DNA of 64,000 nt. Origin: Pseudomonadota bacterium. GTDB lineage: Bacteria > Myxococcota_A > Polyangia > Polyangiales > Polyangiaceae. Both the position numbers and the translations under genes were made by a program. Positions 61,988 to 64,000 of this stretch are shown piece by piece. Location: the NCBI GenBank assembly GCA_023398955.1, contig JAEWRL010000227.1, forward strand, positions 18,306 through 82,305, read 5' to 3'. Each line of letters opens with the position of its first letter. The stretch's first letter is position 1. Under the pieces are notes generated by a model. It did not search any database. It was not told the DNA's origin and worked only from the letters and a program-made list of their open reading frames with translations.

Positions 61988-63625
61988 ATGAGGCAGAGAA
62001 GCGTGCGCAAGATTGCTTTGGTTTCACTGGGGGCATGGCTCATGGGCTGCCATGACACGAACATCTCCTGCGAAGACGATCTGAGCTGCGGCAACGGCGG
62101 CGCAGCCGGGTTCTCGGGTGAGGGCGGGGCGGCAGGCACCGGTTCCCCCCTCACCGGTGGCGGTCGCGGCGGGGAGAGTCCAGAATCCTTGGGCGGTTCA
62201 GGGGACGTGGGCGGCGGCACCTCGGGCTCGGCCTCCAGCTCCGGCGGCGCAACGAGCGGCTCGGGTGGTGTCGGGCAGGGAGGCAGCGCCGACTCTCAAG
62301 CGGGCGCCGCGGGCTCGGTGCTCACCCCTTGTGCAGAGGGGTGCAGCGGTGCGGCACCCTACTGCGACGAGGCGCGAAATGCCTGCGTCGAGTGTCTGGT
62401 CGACGCTGCTTGCGGTATCGACGCTCCGCTCTGCGATGAAGAGCGCAGCGTCTGCGTCGAGTGTCTCAGCAGCGCCGACTGCATGGGTGCCGAGCTCCGC
62501 TGCGACGAGACAAACGGCAGGTGCGTCTGCGCATCGACCGACGACTGCGACGGCTCCCTGGTCTGCGATCCCGCGCGTTGGGAGTGCGTCCAGTGCATGG
62601 AACACGCCCAATGTGACGGTGAGACCCCTGTTTGCGCCGAGGCAGAGGCCATCTGCGTGGGCTGCCTGACGAACGAGGACTGCGCTTCCGCAACGGCCTC
62701 CCTCTGCGCCTCGAGAGCTTGCACGCCCTGTACCCAGCCGGCGGACTGCGCTCATGTCACCGACGCCCAGGGCCGGACCCTTACCCTTTGTGACGCCGGT
62801 GAGTGCCGCGAATGCCTCACCAACGCGGACTGCACGAGCCCCGGCGCCCCGCGCTGCGACGAGACGTACCACTGTGCGCCCTGCCAGCTCAACGACGACT
62901 GCGAAGACATCCACCTCGAGAGCGGGGACGCCCTCGGCGTGTGTGATCTCTCCGCAGGCGAAGAGGAAGGACGTTGTGTCGAATGTACGGGCACGGACTA
63001 CGAGAGCTGCGGGACGAGCGGAGGCGTGCCGCTGGTTTGTGACTCGCTGGAGCGACAGTGCTCGACGGCGCTCGAAGGGAGCGCGGTGCTCTGCCAGGAG
63101 TGCGTGAGCGACGCGCAGTGCGCAGCGGGAGAGCTATGTGTCGAGCAGATGTTCGAGGGTCAATCGGTGGGGTACTTCTGCTTCTCGAAGGAAGGTGCCG
63201 ATGGGGTGTTCAGCGATTGCGAGTCTTTGGGGCGCCCGTATGTGAGTGCCATAGCAGGAGCTCGGAGCGTGGACGGTGCGGAGGCGACTATCTGCGGTTT
63301 GCGGGCGAGCACCTGTCCCGCAGTTCAGGACTACAACACAAAGGACTGCGGCTTCACTGAGGCGTCCGGCGGAGCGGGAGGGGCTTCAGGGCTCTGGGGC
63401 ATGGCAGGCGCAGGTGGTAGCTCGGGAAGCGCGGGCGGTGCCGACGATGCCCCGCCGCTTCAACCGAACGACGCCCTTTGCGGTTTTGCGGCTCCCAGTG
63501 ACGCGCGCTGCGTTCCCTGGGGTGATCAGCAATTCCTCTGCACGACGGCGTGCCGGTCAGATGGGGACTGTATCCCCGGCGCCACGTGCGACAGGGCCGT
63601 TCCACCATACCACTGCACGCTATGA
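61988..63625 (+). CDS. Cys-rich repeat lipoprotein
   Basis: 545 residues from ATG 61988 (MRQRSVRKIALVSLGAWLMGCHD), lipobox LMGC. A ~75-residue Gly/Ser linker leads to about eight ~40-residue repeats with a C..C.G..P.C......CV.C pattern (CSGAAPYCDEARNACVEC, CGIDAPLCDEERSVCVEC, CDGETPVCAEAEAICVGC). A second Gly/Ser stretch and a final Cys-rich module (CGFAAPSDARCVPWGDQQFLCTTACRSDGDCIPGATC) end the protein. It is disulfide-rich and surely exported; the ligand is unknown. It lies ~80 bp after the TPR/PEGA gene. Confidence 0.8.
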   Translation: MRQRSVRKIALVSLGAWLMGCHDTNISCEDDLSCGNGGAAGFSGEGGAAGTGSPLTGGGRGGESPESLGGSGDVGGGTSGSASSSGGATSGSGGVGQGGSADSQAGAAGSVLTPCAEGCSGAAPYCDEARNACVECLVDAACGIDAPLCDEERSVCVECLSSADCMGAELRCDETNGRCVCASTDDCDGSLVCDPARWECVQCMEHAQCDGETPVCAEAEAICVGCLTNEDCASATASLCASRACTPCTQPADCAHVTDAQGRTLTLCDAGECRECLTNADCTSPGAPRCDETYHCAPCQLNDDCEDIHLESGDALGVCDLSAGEEEGRCVECTGTDYESCGTSGGVPLVCDSLERQCSTALEGSAVLCQECVSDAQCAAGELCVEQMFEGQSVGYFCFSKEGADGVFSDCESLGRPYVSAIAGARSVDGAEATICGLRASTCPAVQDYNTKDCGFTEASGGAGGASGLWGMAGAGGSSGSAGGADDAPPLQPNDALCGFAAPSDARCVPWGDQQFLCTTACRSDGDCIPGATCDRAVPPYHCTL

Positions 63626-63687
63626 AGGGGGCAGGGCATGCCCGTGGGTGCATAAGCATTGCGTGAATGTGGTGGACAGCGGAAACT

Positions 63688-63810
63688 TCAACAAGAGACG
63701 ACAGCCACACACTGGGACTTCAACTCCTTGAAGAGCAATTCGACTTCCCAGCGGACGGCATAGGTGGCAGCGATGTCGCCGGCCGAGAGCGCCTCGGCTT
63801 CTGCCACTCG
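63688..63810 (-). mobile_element. IS4-family transposase remnant
   Basis: On the minus strand the frame reads AEALSAGDIAATYAVRWEVELLFKELKS, the C-terminal signature YxxRWxxExxFKxLK of IS4-type DDE transposases. Only ~40 residues remain, with no start, DDE residues or terminal repeats, so it is a decayed fragment. Confidence 0.75.
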
Positions 63811-64000
63811 TAAGGAGTTGCCTTCCATGAGTCTTGGGCGAGGCTTTGAGCCACCCCAAAAGCGAGAGCCGCAAGAACGGCACAGATGGCCGCAGCTCTT
63901 GCCGGTATCCAGTTGGTTCTCTCCGCCCATGACCGTGCGTACACCAGAACCACGCTCAGGGCAGCTGCCGCCAGATACCACCGGTCCTGGGAAAGATGCC
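63811..64000 (-). pseudogene. truncated membrane-protein gene at the window edge
   Basis: A minus-strand frame open from the right edge encodes QDRWYLAAAALSVVLVYARSW and, further on, IPARAAAICAVLAALAFGVAQ, two membrane helices. After ATPYEWQ the frame runs on into antisense-looking sequence and joins the IS4 remnant. The N-terminal part lies outside the window. Truncation by the IS4 fragment is inferred. Confidence 0.5.

Overview
The window is a high-GC chromosomal segment of a myxobacterium, probably of the Sorangium/Polyangium side of the group. That placement is an inference from gene style: many lipoproteins carry long Gly/Ser/Ala linkers after the lipobox, there is a MYXO-CTERM tail, two giant proteins are built from CDGxDNDCDGxxDE (MopE-like) repeats, and ECF sigma/FecR, TPR/PEGA and FHA-GGDEF proteins are present. 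Two tRNA genes are present, Leu(TAG) and Arg(TCT). There is no rRNA, CRISPR array or intact mobile element; only an IS4-like scrap lies at the right edge.

Left part (1-24 kb): a stand-alone trpE runs off the left edge. It is followed by a small secreted Cys-rich protein, a methyltransferase-like/coiled-coil protein, dnaJ with its own promoter, a solitary FliI/SctN-type ATPase, an FHA-GGDEF diguanylate cyclase and an SDR. Next come a MarR-leuC-leuD operon with a strong dyad at its head, an overlapping three-gene ECF sigma - FecR/TPR - secreted protein operon, a LysM-hydrolase, tRNA-Leu, an MFS transporter, two small minus-strand genes (one a 54-residue zinc-ribbon protein), corA and bioB.

Middle part (24-45 kb): a 1360-residue DUF3857/transglutaminase/TPR lipoprotein, an ArsC-like protein, an M32 carboxypeptidase, a YghU-like GST behind a GAF-AraC regulator, a GH6 lipoprotein and an outer-membrane protein/lipoprotein pair. 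The fused trpEG follows, preceded by a textbook ribosome-mediated attenuator: leader peptide MLRLWWRFQVMEAVY with tandem Trp codons, then hairpins 1:2, 2:3 and 3:4. A lamin-tail lipoprotein, a frameshifted lipoprotein gene broken by a 35-bp tandem duplication, an aldo/keto reductase and a gene-poor 42-44 kb stretch around tRNA-Arg complete this part.

Right part (45-64 kb) is dominated by cell-surface proteins. A vWA-MopE protein is split by an in-frame TAG and overlaps a second MopE/FGE-like lipoprotein gene. Then come a tandem-ACT protein, a 1417-residue FecR-VIT-vWA-TPR membrane protein, a beta-barrel-like protein, a repeat-rich single-pass membrane protein, a TPR/PEGA membrane protein and a Cys-rich lipoprotein. 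The window ends in a truncated membrane-protein gene abutting an IS4 transposase remnant.

The most informative observations are the trp attenuator, which serves one of two anthranilate synthases in the same 38 kb; the in-frame stop inside the vWA-MopE gene; the exact 35-bp duplication that breaks a lipoprotein gene; and the MarR dyad ahead of leuCD.
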